Shown here piece by piece: positions 52,262 to 61,771 of a stretch of 64,000 bases of DNA (position 1 is the first letter of the stretch; every line of letters starts with the position of its first letter). This DNA comes from Ramlibacter lithotrophicus. Lineage in GTDB: Bacteria > Pseudomonadota > Gammaproteobacteria > Burkholderiales > Burkholderiaceae_C. The position numbers and the translations under genes were made by a program. The stretch covers positions 240,651 through 304,650 of the forward strand of contig NZ_VTOX01000006.1 in the NCBI RefSeq assembly GCF_012184415.1, read 5' to 3'. The notes under the pieces were generated by a model that was given only the letters and a program-made list of their open reading frames with translations, was not told the DNA's origin and did not search any database.

Positions 52262-53539
52262 TCACGGACCGAGGTTCAGGCCGCGCGCGATCTTCCTCAG
52301 AACGGAGCGGTCGACGCCGTAGCGGCACATCGCGTCGCATTCGGCCTTCAATTCCCCGCTCGGGAGATAGCCGAGCTCGAAATCCCTGACTTCGCTCACG
52401 AGCGCAGGTCGCGTCATCTGCGCCAGCACTTCTTTCTCGCGAGCCTGCGGCGCCACGAGGTAGAAATGCGCCCCCCGCTGCCGTAGGGAAAGCGCCAGGT
52501 CCTTCATCCGCAGGATGCCTGAATAGATCGACGTGCTCTGTTCCACCTCGAAAGCGCAGACCAGTTCGCTGGTCCCCTTGCCGAACCAGATCACATCGAT
52601 CAATTCCACGGTCTGCCGGACCTCGCTCGCGACTTCCAGGGGCGGCAGCGCCGGAATGGTGAGCGCGGAGAAGCTTTCGCCGTGGCAGCTGCGGCCGCGG
52701 TCGTTGCGGGCGACGAACACGTCGTAGCCCAGCGCGCGCCCGATCCGTATCAGCGTGTGCTGCGCCTGCGTGTGCTCCGAGGCTTCCTTCTCGTCGGCGA
52801 GCGCGTCTTGGTGCCGCTTCTTCGCCGCCTTCGCGGCCTTCTCCCGGAGCTCCTCGAGCACCCGGTCGGCGTTGCCGAAGATCACGATGCGGTTGCTGCC
52901 GATTTCGAACAGCAGCCCGGCGAACGCGCCCAGATCCTTCGACAGTCCCGGCTGGTCGTCGTTGGCACGAATGATCGTCTCGCGCATCGCGAGGTAGCCG
53001 TCCCAGGACCCGAGCTTCTGCCGCGCGCCGAACAAGGCATTGAACCCGTTCACGATGGCCGTGTTGAAGGGAGGCACGAGCGTCGGGTGCAGGAAGTAGA
53101 CGATGTTCGCCGCGGCCGGACCGAGCCCCTTGATCGAGGCGCGACCCAGCCGGCTCATTTCGGCGAGCACCTGGTCTTCGCGCGTTGCGTTCATGCAAGC
53201 TTCGAGGAAACGGCCGAAGGTGCGCTGGTTCGCCTCGTTTTCGTAGATGTCCGGAATGCGCAGCTTGGGCTTCCAGTAGAACGGGTGGGCCGCTCCTTCG
53301 AACACCTGCTTCTGCTCGGTGATCGCCGCGAGCACGACCTCCAAAGGCGAACCCTTGAAGTCGTTGCCGAAGCTGCCAGCATTGATGGCGTCCACCGTGT
53401 CCTTGACGCCGCGGCGGATCGCGCGAAACGCCTTCATGCGCGCCTCCCCGCCGACGAACCAAGTGTGATAGACGGACTCGGGATCGCGCTTGTAGCGTTC
53501 GATGAGCGAAGGCAGCGATTGCGGTGATGGCAGGTCCAT
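52262..53539 (-). CDS. Nuclease-like protein with helix-hairpin-helix and PD-(D/E)XK-like domain
   Basis: 425 residues from MDLPSPQSLPSLIERYKRDP. Around residues 135-155 is a helix-hairpin-helix-like segment, IKGLGPAAANIVYFLHPTLV. The C-terminal third contains ELIDVIWFGKGTSELVCAFE followed by VEQST, the D...ExE spacing of restriction-endonuclease folds (around 320-335), then GILRMKDLALSLRQRG. A charged, coiled-coil-like linker (about 245-275) separates them. No methyltransferase gene is adjacent, so a solitary restriction or repair nuclease is possible. A -10 TATACT (53574-53569) and a palindromic Cop-type box lie upstream. Fragments of a homologue occur at 22660 and 31208. Confidence 0.6.
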   Translation of the reverse strand: MDLPSPQSLPSLIERYKRDPESVYHTWFVGGEARMKAFRAIRRGVKDTVDAINAGSFGNDFKGSPLEVVLAAITEQKQVFEGAAHPFYWKPKLRIPDIYENEANQRTFGRFLEACMNATREDQVLAEMSRLGRASIKGLGPAAANIVYFLHPTLVPPFNTAIVNGFNALFGARQKLGSWDGYLAMRETIIRANDDQPGLSKDLGAFAGLLFEIGSNRIVIFGNADRVLEELREKAAKAAKKRHQDALADEKEASEHTQAQHTLIRIGRALGYDVFVARNDRGRSCHGESFSALTIPALPPLEVASEVRQTVELIDVIWFGKGTSELVCAFEVEQSTSIYSGILRMKDLALSLRQRGAHFYLVAPQAREKEVLAQMTRPALVSEVRDFELGYLPSGELKAECDAMCRYGVDRSVLRKIARGLNLGP

Positions 53540-53568
53540 GACGCCGATACGTACGGGCTGGAAGGATG

Positions 53569-53612
53569 AGTATAGGCACAGCGGCGCCACATGACGGATT
53601 TGTAATCCGCCG
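53569..53612. promoter_or_regulatory. Divergent Cop-type box between nuclease-like and DUF5676 genes
   Basis: TGACG-GATT-TGTAA lies at 53592-53605, with CGTCACT from 53611 (spacing one base shorter than usual). On the minus strand a consensus -10 TATACT is at 53574-53569. Confidence 0.62.
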
Positions 53613-53686
53613 TCACTGCTTTGCGCGGCGAGGAGCCGTTTTCGCACCTAGACTTGCTTCGAGAGCACCACTCGAAGGAGAGAGTC

Positions 53687-53986
53687 ATGAGCACCGCGAT
53701 CCTTCCACTTGACAACGCAGCCGCTTCGCGCCCACTGGGGACGGGGATTGCGTTGGCCGTCACCGTGGCGGTCTTCTACACGGCATGCACCTTGGTGTGG
53801 GTGGTCGCTCCTGGTCCCTTCCTCGGCTTCATGAACAACCTCTTCCACGGCCTCGACTTCTCGGCCCTCGTGCGGCCGGCGGCATTCTCTTGGGCCGGGT
53901 TCTTGGAAGCGCTGCTGGTGATGTCGGCATGGGCGTTGCTGGCCGGTGCCTTCTTCGGCTGGTTGCGGCCACGGCTTCGCGTCTGA
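53687..53986 (+). CDS. DUF5676-type small membrane protein
   Basis: This 99-residue protein starts at 53687 after GAAGGAGAGAG. Two hydrophobic helices (GIALAVTVAVFYTACTLVWV and FLEALLVMSAWALLAGAFFG) are separated by FMNNLFHGLDFSALVRPA. The FMNNLFHGLDF motif and size suggest DUF5676 membrane proteins, which accompany metal-resistance genes. It is divergent from the nuclease-like gene and shares its box. Confidence 0.65.
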   Translation: MSTAILPLDNAAASRPLGTGIALAVTVAVFYTACTLVWVVAPGPFLGFMNNLFHGLDFSALVRPAAFSWAGFLEALLVMSAWALLAGAFFGWLRPRLRV

Positions 53987-54439
53987 CACGCGGGCGGCGC
54001 GGCGCCGCGCTCAGTAAGGCAAGGCGTGGCCGGCGGCCGCGGCCGCGGGGCGCGCTGCCCGCTGCCCGCTGCCAGCTGCCAGCTGCCAACTGCCAGCTGC
54101 GCAGCACGTCACCACATCCGCCAGAGCTGCATCAGCGCGCGCGAGCGCTGGGCCTGGGCGTACGCGCTTTGCTGTCGCTGATGGGGCGTATGGAGCTCAC
54201 CATGACGTCCAGGACGCTCCCAATGGGCTTTGCGCGCAGTAGCGCCGGCGAGCAGCGAATCCGCAAGGTTCGCCGCCCTACTCGGTTCCCGCAGCGTCGC
54301 TGCCGCGTTTCCACACAGCCTCGGTGGAGACGAGATGTGGCGCGGTGACTGTAGGTCTGAGCATCGCTGTTGCCGCCGCCTTCGCTGTGACGGCGCCCTA
54401 TGAGCCAGACCATGGCTCCGTTTCCGCATCCCGCTCATC
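53987..54439. other. Intergenic region, probably decayed DNA before the intron relic
   Basis: It contains a CTGCC/CAGCTGCC-like simple repeat (near 54058-54100) and no credible gene. Confidence 0.4.
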
Positions 54440-54741
54440 GAACCGGACGTGCAGATCTCCCGCATCGGGCTCTCGGACCAGACTTCACGCCTTCACCCAC
54501 GACTCGTGCGCCCTCGCGCGGTCAGGCGTACGAGTCCGAAGTTGCTCGTACAGGTGCGAGAGTGGATAGCTCCCGCCCTTGCGTTGCCTGACCTTGTGCT
54601 TGTGGCGCAACCACCTGCGCAGCGTAAGCGTTCGGACGCCCGGCAGCACGAGCAGCGCCGCAGCCCAGGCGTTGTCGCGCACCAACAACGAATGCCGTTG
54701 ATCCTAGGGTCGACGATCTGGACAAGGTGCGGCCCTCCCAT
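54440..54741 (-). mobile_element. 3' remnant of a group II intron (maturase end plus domain V)
   Basis: On the minus strand RRWLRHKHKVRQRKGGSYPL and SHLYEQL match the C-terminal end of group II intron maturases. The reading then continues in another frame as NFGLVRLTARG. Downstream, 54472-54440 begins GAGCCCGATGCGG and ends CACGTCCGGTTC, the layout of domain V. The 5' intron and reverse-transcriptase core are absent. Confidence 0.72.
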
Positions 54742-54753
54742 AGACTGACCTGC

Positions 54754-55008
54754 ATGAGGTCGTCTCCCATCATGACTTTCCTGGCGCTTGCATTCGCGCT
54801 AATGGCCGTCGGCAGCGCGCTGGTCCTAGGCGAAGACGGAGCGCGGACAGGATGGGCTTCTGCGGCCGGCGCGGCTTCCATCTTAGTCGGCCTGCTGTTC
54901 GCAATTTGGGCAGTCGCAGCGCGTCTCACCAAGACGAGGAAAGACCGGACGCTGGGTCATGCTCCCGAGTTGTCGACACTCGTCTTTCCGCCATCTTCCT
55001 TCAAGTAA
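54754..55008 (+). CDS. Small two-helix membrane protein (84 aa)
   Basis: The frame starts MRSSPIMTFLALAFALMAVG. Two hydrophobic helices (about 6-24 and 36-55) are followed by a basic then polar tail. I recognise no family. It lies at the border between intron debris and the element backbone. Confidence 0.45.
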   Translation: MRSSPIMTFLALAFALMAVGSALVLGEDGARTGWASAAGAASILVGLLFAIWAVAARLTKTRKDRTLGHAPELSTLVFPPSSFK

Positions 55009-55246
55009 GCGAGCGGCGACCACGGCACTGGCCGCCGCCGGCCCTTCTGGTTATGGACGACGCCGGCGCGCGGGCACAGGTCACACGGGCACGCGTCTAC
55101 CGGCGAGGGCAGAAGGCCGATCCGCTCCTGAACCGCGTCGGTTACCGGTGACTGTGCAGATTGAACTGCCGGCATCCGCACAATCCGGGTCACCCTTTCG
55201 CCATCAAGTTGGCAGGGCCTCGGACCGGGCAGAGCAGCTTTGCTGC

Positions 55247-56470
55247 TCACCCAACACCGTGCGACGGTATCAAGACCCCGATTTGGCGCAACAGGCGCGA
55301 GCGCTCACGCTGATCCGGCACAGCCTCCTCAAGCAGGGCCACCCACTTTTCTTCCTTCCTGCGATAACGCTCGGCTGCTTCCAGCATCAAAGTCTTCATC
55401 CGCTCGTACTCCGGCTTGACGGCAGCGACCGCTTCCCTTTTTAAACGCTCGAGCTCCATTTCGCGTCGCGCAACCATGTCCGCTTCAGCCTGCGCCACCG
55501 CGGCTTCCACGTCAGCCCGGGCGCGCTCTTCACCGCTCGCCTTGATTGCGTCCGCCTCTTGCTTGGCTGCCTCTCGCAGTGCACGCGACTCTTCTTCCGC
55601 CTGCGCCACGAGACGGGCCGCTATTTCTCTTGCCCTCTTCTTCGAGTACGCGCGGCCCGTTGGCGACGGTTTTGGGGCCGCCGACCGGCGCAGGTGATCG
55701 AACCGTGAGCTGACACTCTGGTGGTAGTCATCTCCCAACTGCCGGTTGGCCGCATACAGGGCGTCCTGAGCTTGCTTCCTGCTACCTCCCTGTTTTCGAA
55801 TTAGCAACGCGGCTCCGAGGCCGGCGATGAGCGGCTTCACGCTCGCTGTGCCATTGTGGAAGATCATGTGCAGATGCAGGTTCGCTTCGTCCACGTGGAC
55901 GCAAGCAGTCACCGGCACCGCCCTTGAATATCGCCGGCGTGCCCACGCAACGGCCGCATCTCGCCACTCCCGGAACTCCGTCGAGCGCGCGAGTTCTCGG
56001 TTCGCGTCTACCAGCTTTCGGTGGGCGGCACGCCGTTCAGCCGCTGGCATTCTCGCCAGGTCCGCGTCGGACACTTGCGCGCACGCCTTGTGCGGGTACG
56101 AGGCTACGATCGCGAGCACAACTGGAACGTCACACTTCCTCTTTATCATCCCCGTTCCACATCGATTTGGCACCATCACCCGCTCACACTGTTGTGTGAA
56201 CTCTCGCGCCCAGGTCAGCAAGCTGTGGGGATGCATGCCAAAACCCGCAACGAATTCGGGCTCCGCAGGCGAGCGACCATTTCCGGCATTGAAGTGCCGC
56301 AGGTATGTCCCGCCGCCCAAGCGGATCAGTTCACCAATCAGTTCGGTGACGTTTGGCCGCTCGCTTCCCCTCGCAACGCGTGCCGCAAAGCCCCTTTCCG
56401 AGACAAACTGCGCCCCCGATGTCGTCTTGCCTGGCCCTGTACCCCGCGATTTCGGCTGTTCCTTACCCAT
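55247..56470 (-). CDS. MobV/Pre-like relaxase
   Basis: 407 residues from MGKEQPKSRGTGPGKTTSGA. The metal-binding relaxase motif reads HVDEANLHLHMIFHN (about residues 192-206), the HxDExxPHxH type found in MobV/Pre proteins though with Leu for Pro. The C-terminal 150 residues are an Ala/Glu/Arg-rich coiled coil (EEESRALREAAKQEADAIKA). This would nick an origin of transfer for mobilisation. No coupling protein or type IV secretion gene is in the window, so transfer would need outside functions. Confidence 0.65.
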   Translation of the reverse strand: MGKEQPKSRGTGPGKTTSGAQFVSERGFAARVARGSERPNVTELIGELIRLGGGTYLRHFNAGNGRSPAEPEFVAGFGMHPHSLLTWAREFTQQCERVMVPNRCGTGMIKRKCDVPVVLAIVASYPHKACAQVSDADLARMPAAERRAAHRKLVDANRELARSTEFREWRDAAVAWARRRYSRAVPVTACVHVDEANLHLHMIFHNGTASVKPLIAGLGAALLIRKQGGSRKQAQDALYAANRQLGDDYHQSVSSRFDHLRRSAAPKPSPTGRAYSKKRAREIAARLVAQAEEESRALREAAKQEADAIKASGEERARADVEAAVAQAEADMVARREMELERLKREAVAAVKPEYERMKTLMLEAAERYRRKEEKWVALLEEAVPDQRERSRLLRQIGVLIPSHGVG

Positions 56471-56845
56471 CGAATACCCCCTACTTGGGGTGCACCAGGC
56501 CGGTCGACCGTGGCGCACCGCGTTCTACTTTCGTGTTCGCTACCTAACGTCGGTACCGAAAGCCTCGGCACCGGGTCGTTCGTTTTCGACGCCTGCGCAT
56601 ACGCAACTTCGGCGGCGTACCAGCGACCTCGTTCGCCTTTCGTCTGTCGTCACTTCCGTGCACGTTGTGCAACGCGCCCGATGCACTCGTTGACGAAGGC
56701 GTAGCGGCGGGGGCTACAGGATCGAAGACGGCTTCCTGTAGCCCTTACGATGGCCGGCGCGCTGCGACCGCTATAGAGCAGGATAGAGATCGGCACCGAG
56801 TAACCCGCGCCTGCTGAAGTCGGCGATGTATCCAAGTCGCTTGCG
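56471..56845. other. 375-base region between relaxase and parB
   Basis: Upstream of the relaxase start and downstream of the parB end. Inverted repeats for an oriT would be expected near here, but none was clear by eye apart from CCCCCTAC/TTGGGG (near 56477-56490). Confidence 0.35.
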
Positions 56846-57822
56846 TTAGCCGCCCTTCGACTCACGAAGGAGCACCTTCGCGCGCTTCTTGCGCAGTCGG
56901 TCGTAGCAGTTCTCGATCGCTTTCCTGAACGCATGCACATCATTGAAGCTGTCCTGCATGAATATCACGTTGAGCTTCTTGCTGCTCAACTGGAGTTCCC
57001 CAAAAGGCTCGTTGTCGACGGTCAAGGGCAGGTCTTGAACCGTTCAACCCGCGCCGGATGCGACGCTTCGGTAAGCAGCTTGATGACCTCCTTGGTGCAC
57101 GGGCGCGGCTCCATGGTGGCAATCGTCTTTGCCTTCTCAATCACCTCCTGCTTATTGGCTTTGACGGCGTCTGTCAAGGGCTTCGCATCGCGGTATGTGA
57201 GCTCGCAGCTGAGCGAAAACGCGGAAAGCACTTCTTCAGGAAGCCGCGCAAGCTCAAGTGCTTTGCTCACTTGTGACTCATCGAGGCCAAGGTCGTCCGC
57301 CAGCGCTGCCTGCGTCCTGAAATGCCCAGCATTTAGCGCGGCAAGGCAAATGCGGCCCTGTTCAAGCGCGGTGTATTCCGATCGACCCCGGTTCTCCGCA
57401 ATCCGCTCGATCAGAAGTGCCTTGTCATCCATGTCAGCGACGACGACCGCAAGGACCGGCAGACCCAGGCTTGCGCACGCATCCATGCGGCGGTGGCCGT
57501 AGACGCATTCATGCACCGGGGGATTGCCTTCTTCGCCGGTCCCGGGGCGAACGCGGACCTTGATGGGCTCCACGTTGCCGCCCGCCGATCTGATGCTCTT
57601 GCGAAGCTCGAGAACCTTGGCTTCATCCTGGCCGTTCTCGTCTCGATTCGGAAACTGCGTGCGCGCGATCTCGGTCGGATCGAGCTTCATCAGCGCGCCC
57701 TTGTGCGCTGCATCGGTGACTGTCGTGGAAAGCATTGCTGCACTCTCTATTAGTTGCCGGCCGCGGCGGGACATAGCACTCGCCCGCTTGGCCAACGGTT
57801 CGTCAATGAACGCCATTTGCAT
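56846..57822 (-). pseudogene. parB: ParB-family partition protein with a frameshift near its C-terminus
   Basis: From ATG 57822 the protein has the ParB core: EIARTQFPNRDENGQDEAKV, VYGHRRMDA, ERIAENRGRSEYTALEQGRI and a helix-turn-helix (AALADDLGLDESQVSKALEL). The frame stops after RFKTCP at 57022. One frame over, the sequence continues without a break from DLPLTVDNEPFGELQLSSKK to RKKRAKVLLRESKGG and stops at 56846. That tail reads as a natural ParB/RepB C-terminus, so a single-base shift near 57030 splits the gene, either real or an assembly error. Confidence 0.75.
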
Positions 57823-58155
57823 GGCCTTCGCCAGTGCGGCGCCCGGCAGCCGCAAATAAGGGCACGTGGACCGGTTGTGGAGACCGTCATGGTCGCTGTT
57901 GCGGCCGCAAAGTATGTGTCCTCTTCGAAGAGTGTATTGGCCGGAGCTCGGCCTGTGGGGCTACCAAGGCCGAAAAGGGGCTGCGAATTTGGGCGGTGCG
58001 CGGCGGAAGGTCAGGTCTGCGCATCTGACGCATCGCGCCGTGTCGCTGCGGCCACATTCAGCTGCGTCAGTTTTGCAGATTGCGACCCGACCCGTACAGT
58101 TTTCCCCATCGTCAGTTCTCCACTCACCCCACAACAACCAGCGAAAGAACAGAGC
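57823..58155. other. Divergent intergenic region between parB and the HAD gene
   Basis: About 330 bases. A leader with CAACAACCAGCGAAAGAACA precedes the HAD start. No parS-like palindrome was recognised by eye. Confidence 0.35.
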
Positions 58156-58800
58156 ATGCAATTCATTCAAACTCACCAACCCGCCGAAGACACCGAGATG
58201 TACCTCGCGCTCGACTTGGACGGCGTGCTTCACCACCACGCGGGCGCGCCGCTGGTTTCGCAGTGCAAGGCATTTGCGGGTGGCCGCATCGGTCGCGATG
58301 AGCTCATCTCGCTGGCGTCCGAAAGTGCGCTGTGGCCGTCAATCCTTTTTGAGCGGGCGGAGATGTTCAGCCGGACGATCACTGCAGCGCCATCGGTGAA
58401 GATCGTTATCGCAAGTGCCTGGCGCTATGACCTCTCAGTGGCGCAGCTGCAAGCCGCCCTCCCCGCCGAAATCGCTGCTCGAGTGGCTGGCGCGCTGGAC
58501 AACGACCGCGAGCAGGATAGCGATGGATTGCTTCAGGGGATTCGGGGTCGCCTGATGGAGCGCTGGATGGCGCAGCATGCCGCCCCAGACGCAAGGTGGA
58601 TCGCGCTGGACGACAACAGGGCCTACTGGTCTGGGTACCTCCACCGCTTGGTCGAATGCCCCCATGCAGGGATCGACGCGGCAACCTCCAGGCGGCTGAA
58701 AGCCGCGATCCGAACGGGCGTCGGCTCGCCACGCCCTCCGATGGTCACGCCCGCTCGCATCCAGCACTCCGCGGTTGGTCAAGCGCTGGCGTTGCCCTGA
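58156..58800 (+). CDS. HAD-superfamily hydrolase-like protein
   Basis: 214 residues from MQFIQTHQPAEDTEMYLALD. The HAD motif I is DLDGVLHH, a later KIVIASAWRYD fits motif II, and a C-terminal ARWIALDDNRAYWSG supplies motif III/IV acids. This resembles the HAD domains found in RNA-repair-type or phage and element proteins. Substrate unknown. Confidence 0.68.
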   Translation: MQFIQTHQPAEDTEMYLALDLDGVLHHHAGAPLVSQCKAFAGGRIGRDELISLASESALWPSILFERAEMFSRTITAAPSVKIVIASAWRYDLSVAQLQAALPAEIAARVAGALDNDREQDSDGLLQGIRGRLMERWMAQHAAPDARWIALDDNRAYWSGYLHRLVECPHAGIDAATSRRLKAAIRTGVGSPRPPMVTPARIQHSAVGQALALP

Positions 58801-59070
58801 CGCCGATGGCCTGCCGGTGTGGTCGGCCGCCTGCCGGTTGCCGCGTGGCTCCAACCGAAGATTGACAGCGCGGCGAAGCCTCCTCGATGCGAAAGCGCTG
58901 TCCTCGGCGGCGGTTGTGCCGTGGACAGACTCCCGCCGAGCGCTGACGGTCAGCGGCCTCCGCTGCCTCACCTGTGCGGCCCGTCCTGGAAGGGGCGGGG
59001 CCGCAGATCGGGTCCCGCCAGGGCTCGGCTGACTCACGACATTTTCCCCCACACGACAAAGTTCTCGCCC

Positions 59071-60465
59071 ATGTTCAAAGTCGCCCAGGAAGCCGCGCCG
59101 TTGCCGAAATGGCTGCACGTGCGCATTGACCCTCGAGTACCCGAGGAGTGGCACTTCATCGCGGCGCTGTTTGTAGCAGCTGCGCTGCAGGTGTTGGCAG
59201 ACGTCACGCCAGTGCGCGCCGTCCTGCGCTTGCGGATGTGCTCCGGGGACCTGGATCTCAGGTTCCTTGTCGATTCGTCCTTGCCAGCCGACAAGGCCGC
59301 TGCCTTGAAGAACCTGACCGCGCTTGTATCCCGATTGGGCAATGCTCTTCGCGCAGAAACGCAGCACGCCGACGAGCAGCCGGGGGCGTTTACTCTCGTC
59401 GACTTGAGCGGGGAGCAAGCCAGGAAGCCGGAGTCAAGCTTCAGTGGCAGTCGCGGCAGGGAGAACGCCGCCGAAGGCGGGGTGGAGGTACTCACCTGGG
59501 ATGAAAGGGCCATGGCCGGCGCCGCGGAGCGCGGTCGTGATGGCGAAGGCGCGGCTCGAATTGTCAAAATGCTCAAGCGGCTTAGCGCCAGCGGAGGCCT
59601 TCGTCCGCTATGCGTCCCCGATACGACGTGGCCGCAGATGGCAGATACCCTGGCCCAGGACTTCCCGAACTTTGCCGCGGTGGTGAAGAGCGTGATCCGC
59701 CCGCACGTCGCCTTGTGCGCCCGAGGCATTCGACATCGCCTACCACCACTGCTACTCGTCGGACCTCCCGGAATCGGCAAGACGCACTTTGCCGAAGCAC
59801 TGACGCGGCTGCTGAATGTGCCGTCCCCGCTGGTGGTCTCGATTGCCGGCGAAACCAATGGCTCGGCCATCGGGGGAAGCTCCACGTTCTGGTCGAATTC
59901 GAGCCCAGGACGGGTCTTTGAATTCCTTGCTTGGGGTGGGCACGGTGCGCCGGCAGTTGCAAACGGTTTGGTCGTGCTCGACGAAATCGACAAAGTGGCC
60001 ACGGATCCGCGGTACGACCCGCTGGGTGCCCTTTACACCCTCCTCGAGGAGGACACGGCGCGCAAGTTCAGGGACCAGTCTTTGCCCGATGTAATCGTGG
60101 ACGCGAGTTACCTGCGGGTGGTAGCAACCGCCAACGAGGTGGAGCCAATCCCACTGCCGCTGCGCAGCCGAATGATGATGTTCCACATCGAGCCGCCCTC
60201 GCCCGAGCAGGCGCGACGGATCGTCGAGTCAATGTTCCGGAGCCTCGCCCGACAAATGGGCATGCCCGACATCGAGGTGCCACCGGCGGTCATCGAACAG
60301 GCTGTTCGCCTCGAACCAAGGCGTGCAAAGCTGCTGCTGCAAGGGGCGCTCGCGACGGCTTTGGCGAGCGATCGACCGAGGGTGGAGATCTCAGACTGGG
60401 AGACCGTTCAGCCCACCGGCACAACCGTGCGACGGCGACCTATCGGCTTTGTCAGCCATGTCTAG
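59071..60465 (+). CDS. AAA+ ATPase (Lon-like)
   Basis: 464 residues from MFKVAQEAAPLPKWLHVRID. The first 200 residues are of unknown fold. The AAA core has Walker A GPPGIGKTHF (about 230), Walker B LVVLDEIDKV (about 303), sensor VVATANEVEPIP and an arginine-finger region PLRSRMMMFHIEPPSP. The core resembles Lon-type ATPases but there is no protease domain. It may act on element maintenance or conjugation proteins. Confidence 0.72.
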   Translation: MFKVAQEAAPLPKWLHVRIDPRVPEEWHFIAALFVAAALQVLADVTPVRAVLRLRMCSGDLDLRFLVDSSLPADKAAALKNLTALVSRLGNALRAETQHADEQPGAFTLVDLSGEQARKPESSFSGSRGRENAAEGGVEVLTWDERAMAGAAERGRDGEGAARIVKMLKRLSASGGLRPLCVPDTTWPQMADTLAQDFPNFAAVVKSVIRPHVALCARGIRHRLPPLLLVGPPGIGKTHFAEALTRLLNVPSPLVVSIAGETNGSAIGGSSTFWSNSSPGRVFEFLAWGGHGAPAVANGLVVLDEIDKVATDPRYDPLGALYTLLEEDTARKFRDQSLPDVIVDASYLRVVATANEVEPIPLPLRSRMMMFHIEPPSPEQARRIVESMFRSLARQMGMPDIEVPPAVIEQAVRLEPRRAKLLLQGALATALASDRPRVEISDWETVQPTGTTVRRRPIGFVSHV

Positions 60466-61771
60466 AAGCAGGCCGCCATCGGCGCCGTGATACCGCTCCA
60501 ATGTGCGCGGACTCGGGTCGCACGGTACGCCAAGGCACACCGTGCGCACCAGAGGCTCACCATAGCCCGTGAGTGACGGCACTTGGGTCACTCGTCATCG
60601 ATTCGGCCTCGCCCGGGAAAGGTGACGGGGAAACCGCGTTGCTTATCCGAGACGCGATGGAGGTCCAAATCGCCGGCCGGACAAAAAAACCTCACGCGCT
60701 TCACCTAGATCGTGTATACGCGCGCTATATTAGCCAATATACTAGCTAAGATATTAGCCAATATCTAAGACAAGATTTATAGGATGTTGGTCAATTGTTT
60801 GAAAGATGTTTTTCGAAATAGTGACGGAGGAAGGCAGAACGTGCGCGCGAGGTTGAACTGACGGCGGCACTTACTCACCCCTCGAAGAATGCGCCATAGA
60901 AGCCGTTATCTGCAGGCGCAGCACCCCCACCCCCAGGTCGGCAGACGAAGCGGCTCCTGCGCCCCTATAGGGGCATTGGCGGCCGTTTCTTCTTGGCAAG
61001 GGTCTCACACGGCAACAACGCACCGCAACGATGCGCCGATAGGCCGCAGGCCGTCTGGATGCGAAAAGTTGACGCGATAGCGCGAGTTGCGTCCGATTGC
61101 TTGCAACAAAATCAAGGAGTTAGGCGCGTTTGCATCGCCAGTTGCATACGCTTTGCATCAGTTGGTGAGAGTGTCATCGCGGTTTACGAGCTTCCGCCGG
61201 AACGCGGCACAAATCCGCCCAGACCGCTTGGCGAACGAGTCCAGCGCGCACCCGGCCTGCGGACACAGCGGCGGCCGACCGCCGCTAAATCGGTGCCCCG
61301 CAGCTGCTCGATCCGCGCCTGCACCGCCGCCGCTCAACCCGCTTTGGCCGCGCCCCGCGCCCTCCACAGGCACCGCCACCAGAGCCACCACCGCCGCAGT
61401 TGCCGGCCTGACCACCGCGCATGTCAAGGCTCCGCGAGTTCGCCCCCCGGACGAAAAGCTGTTCCGCGCCGCCAATGAATTTGTGGACCTGCAAGCATGC
61501 CGGAGCGCGACTCGGACATCAGACGCCTGGCCACCCTGATGCGGAAATTTCCCGAACTGCGCGCGAACGCCGGCGCCGCCGCAGCGCTGGTCGCCCGCGC
61601 TGCTCACAAAGTCCTCGCGAAACTCGCGAAGAAGCCCTCGAGCCGCCTAAGGCAACTGAAATGTCGCACTCGCCGCGCCCCTATTTGGCCGCCAGAGCAC
61701 GACAATAAAACACGGCCTAGCCGATTCCGGGATCACCTCAGGACCCGTGGAAGACCAAAGGAAACTGAAAA
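60466..61771. other. 1.3-kb non-coding region holding an AT-rich repeat array
   Basis: No coding frame here is convincing. A frame from ATG 61497 (MPERDSDIRRLATLMRKFPE) looks protein-like for 55 residues but overlaps the next gene. The region includes the iteron-like site at 60727-60780. Confidence 0.45.
60727..60780. repeat. AT-rich iteron-like array with 12-bp periodicity
   Basis: ATATTAGCCAATAT occurs twice (60727-60740 and 60751-60764), 24 bases apart. Each copy is an imperfect palindrome, with a third related palindrome TAGCTA centred midway (60745/60746). The centres are therefore 12 bases apart. The strongly AT-rich composition contrasts with the GC-rich surroundings. Possible operator array, iteron origin or partition site. 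Confidence 0.65.

Noticed and set aside
54050..54105. Short CTGCC/CAGCTGCC repeats as a CRISPR or iteron array
   Set aside because: Units are under 10 bases with no spacers; this is a simple-sequence tract.
60890..61500. Large frames across the 60.9-61.5 kb region
   Set aside because: All have poor starts and compositions rich in Arg, Pro, Ala without motif; no support for coding.
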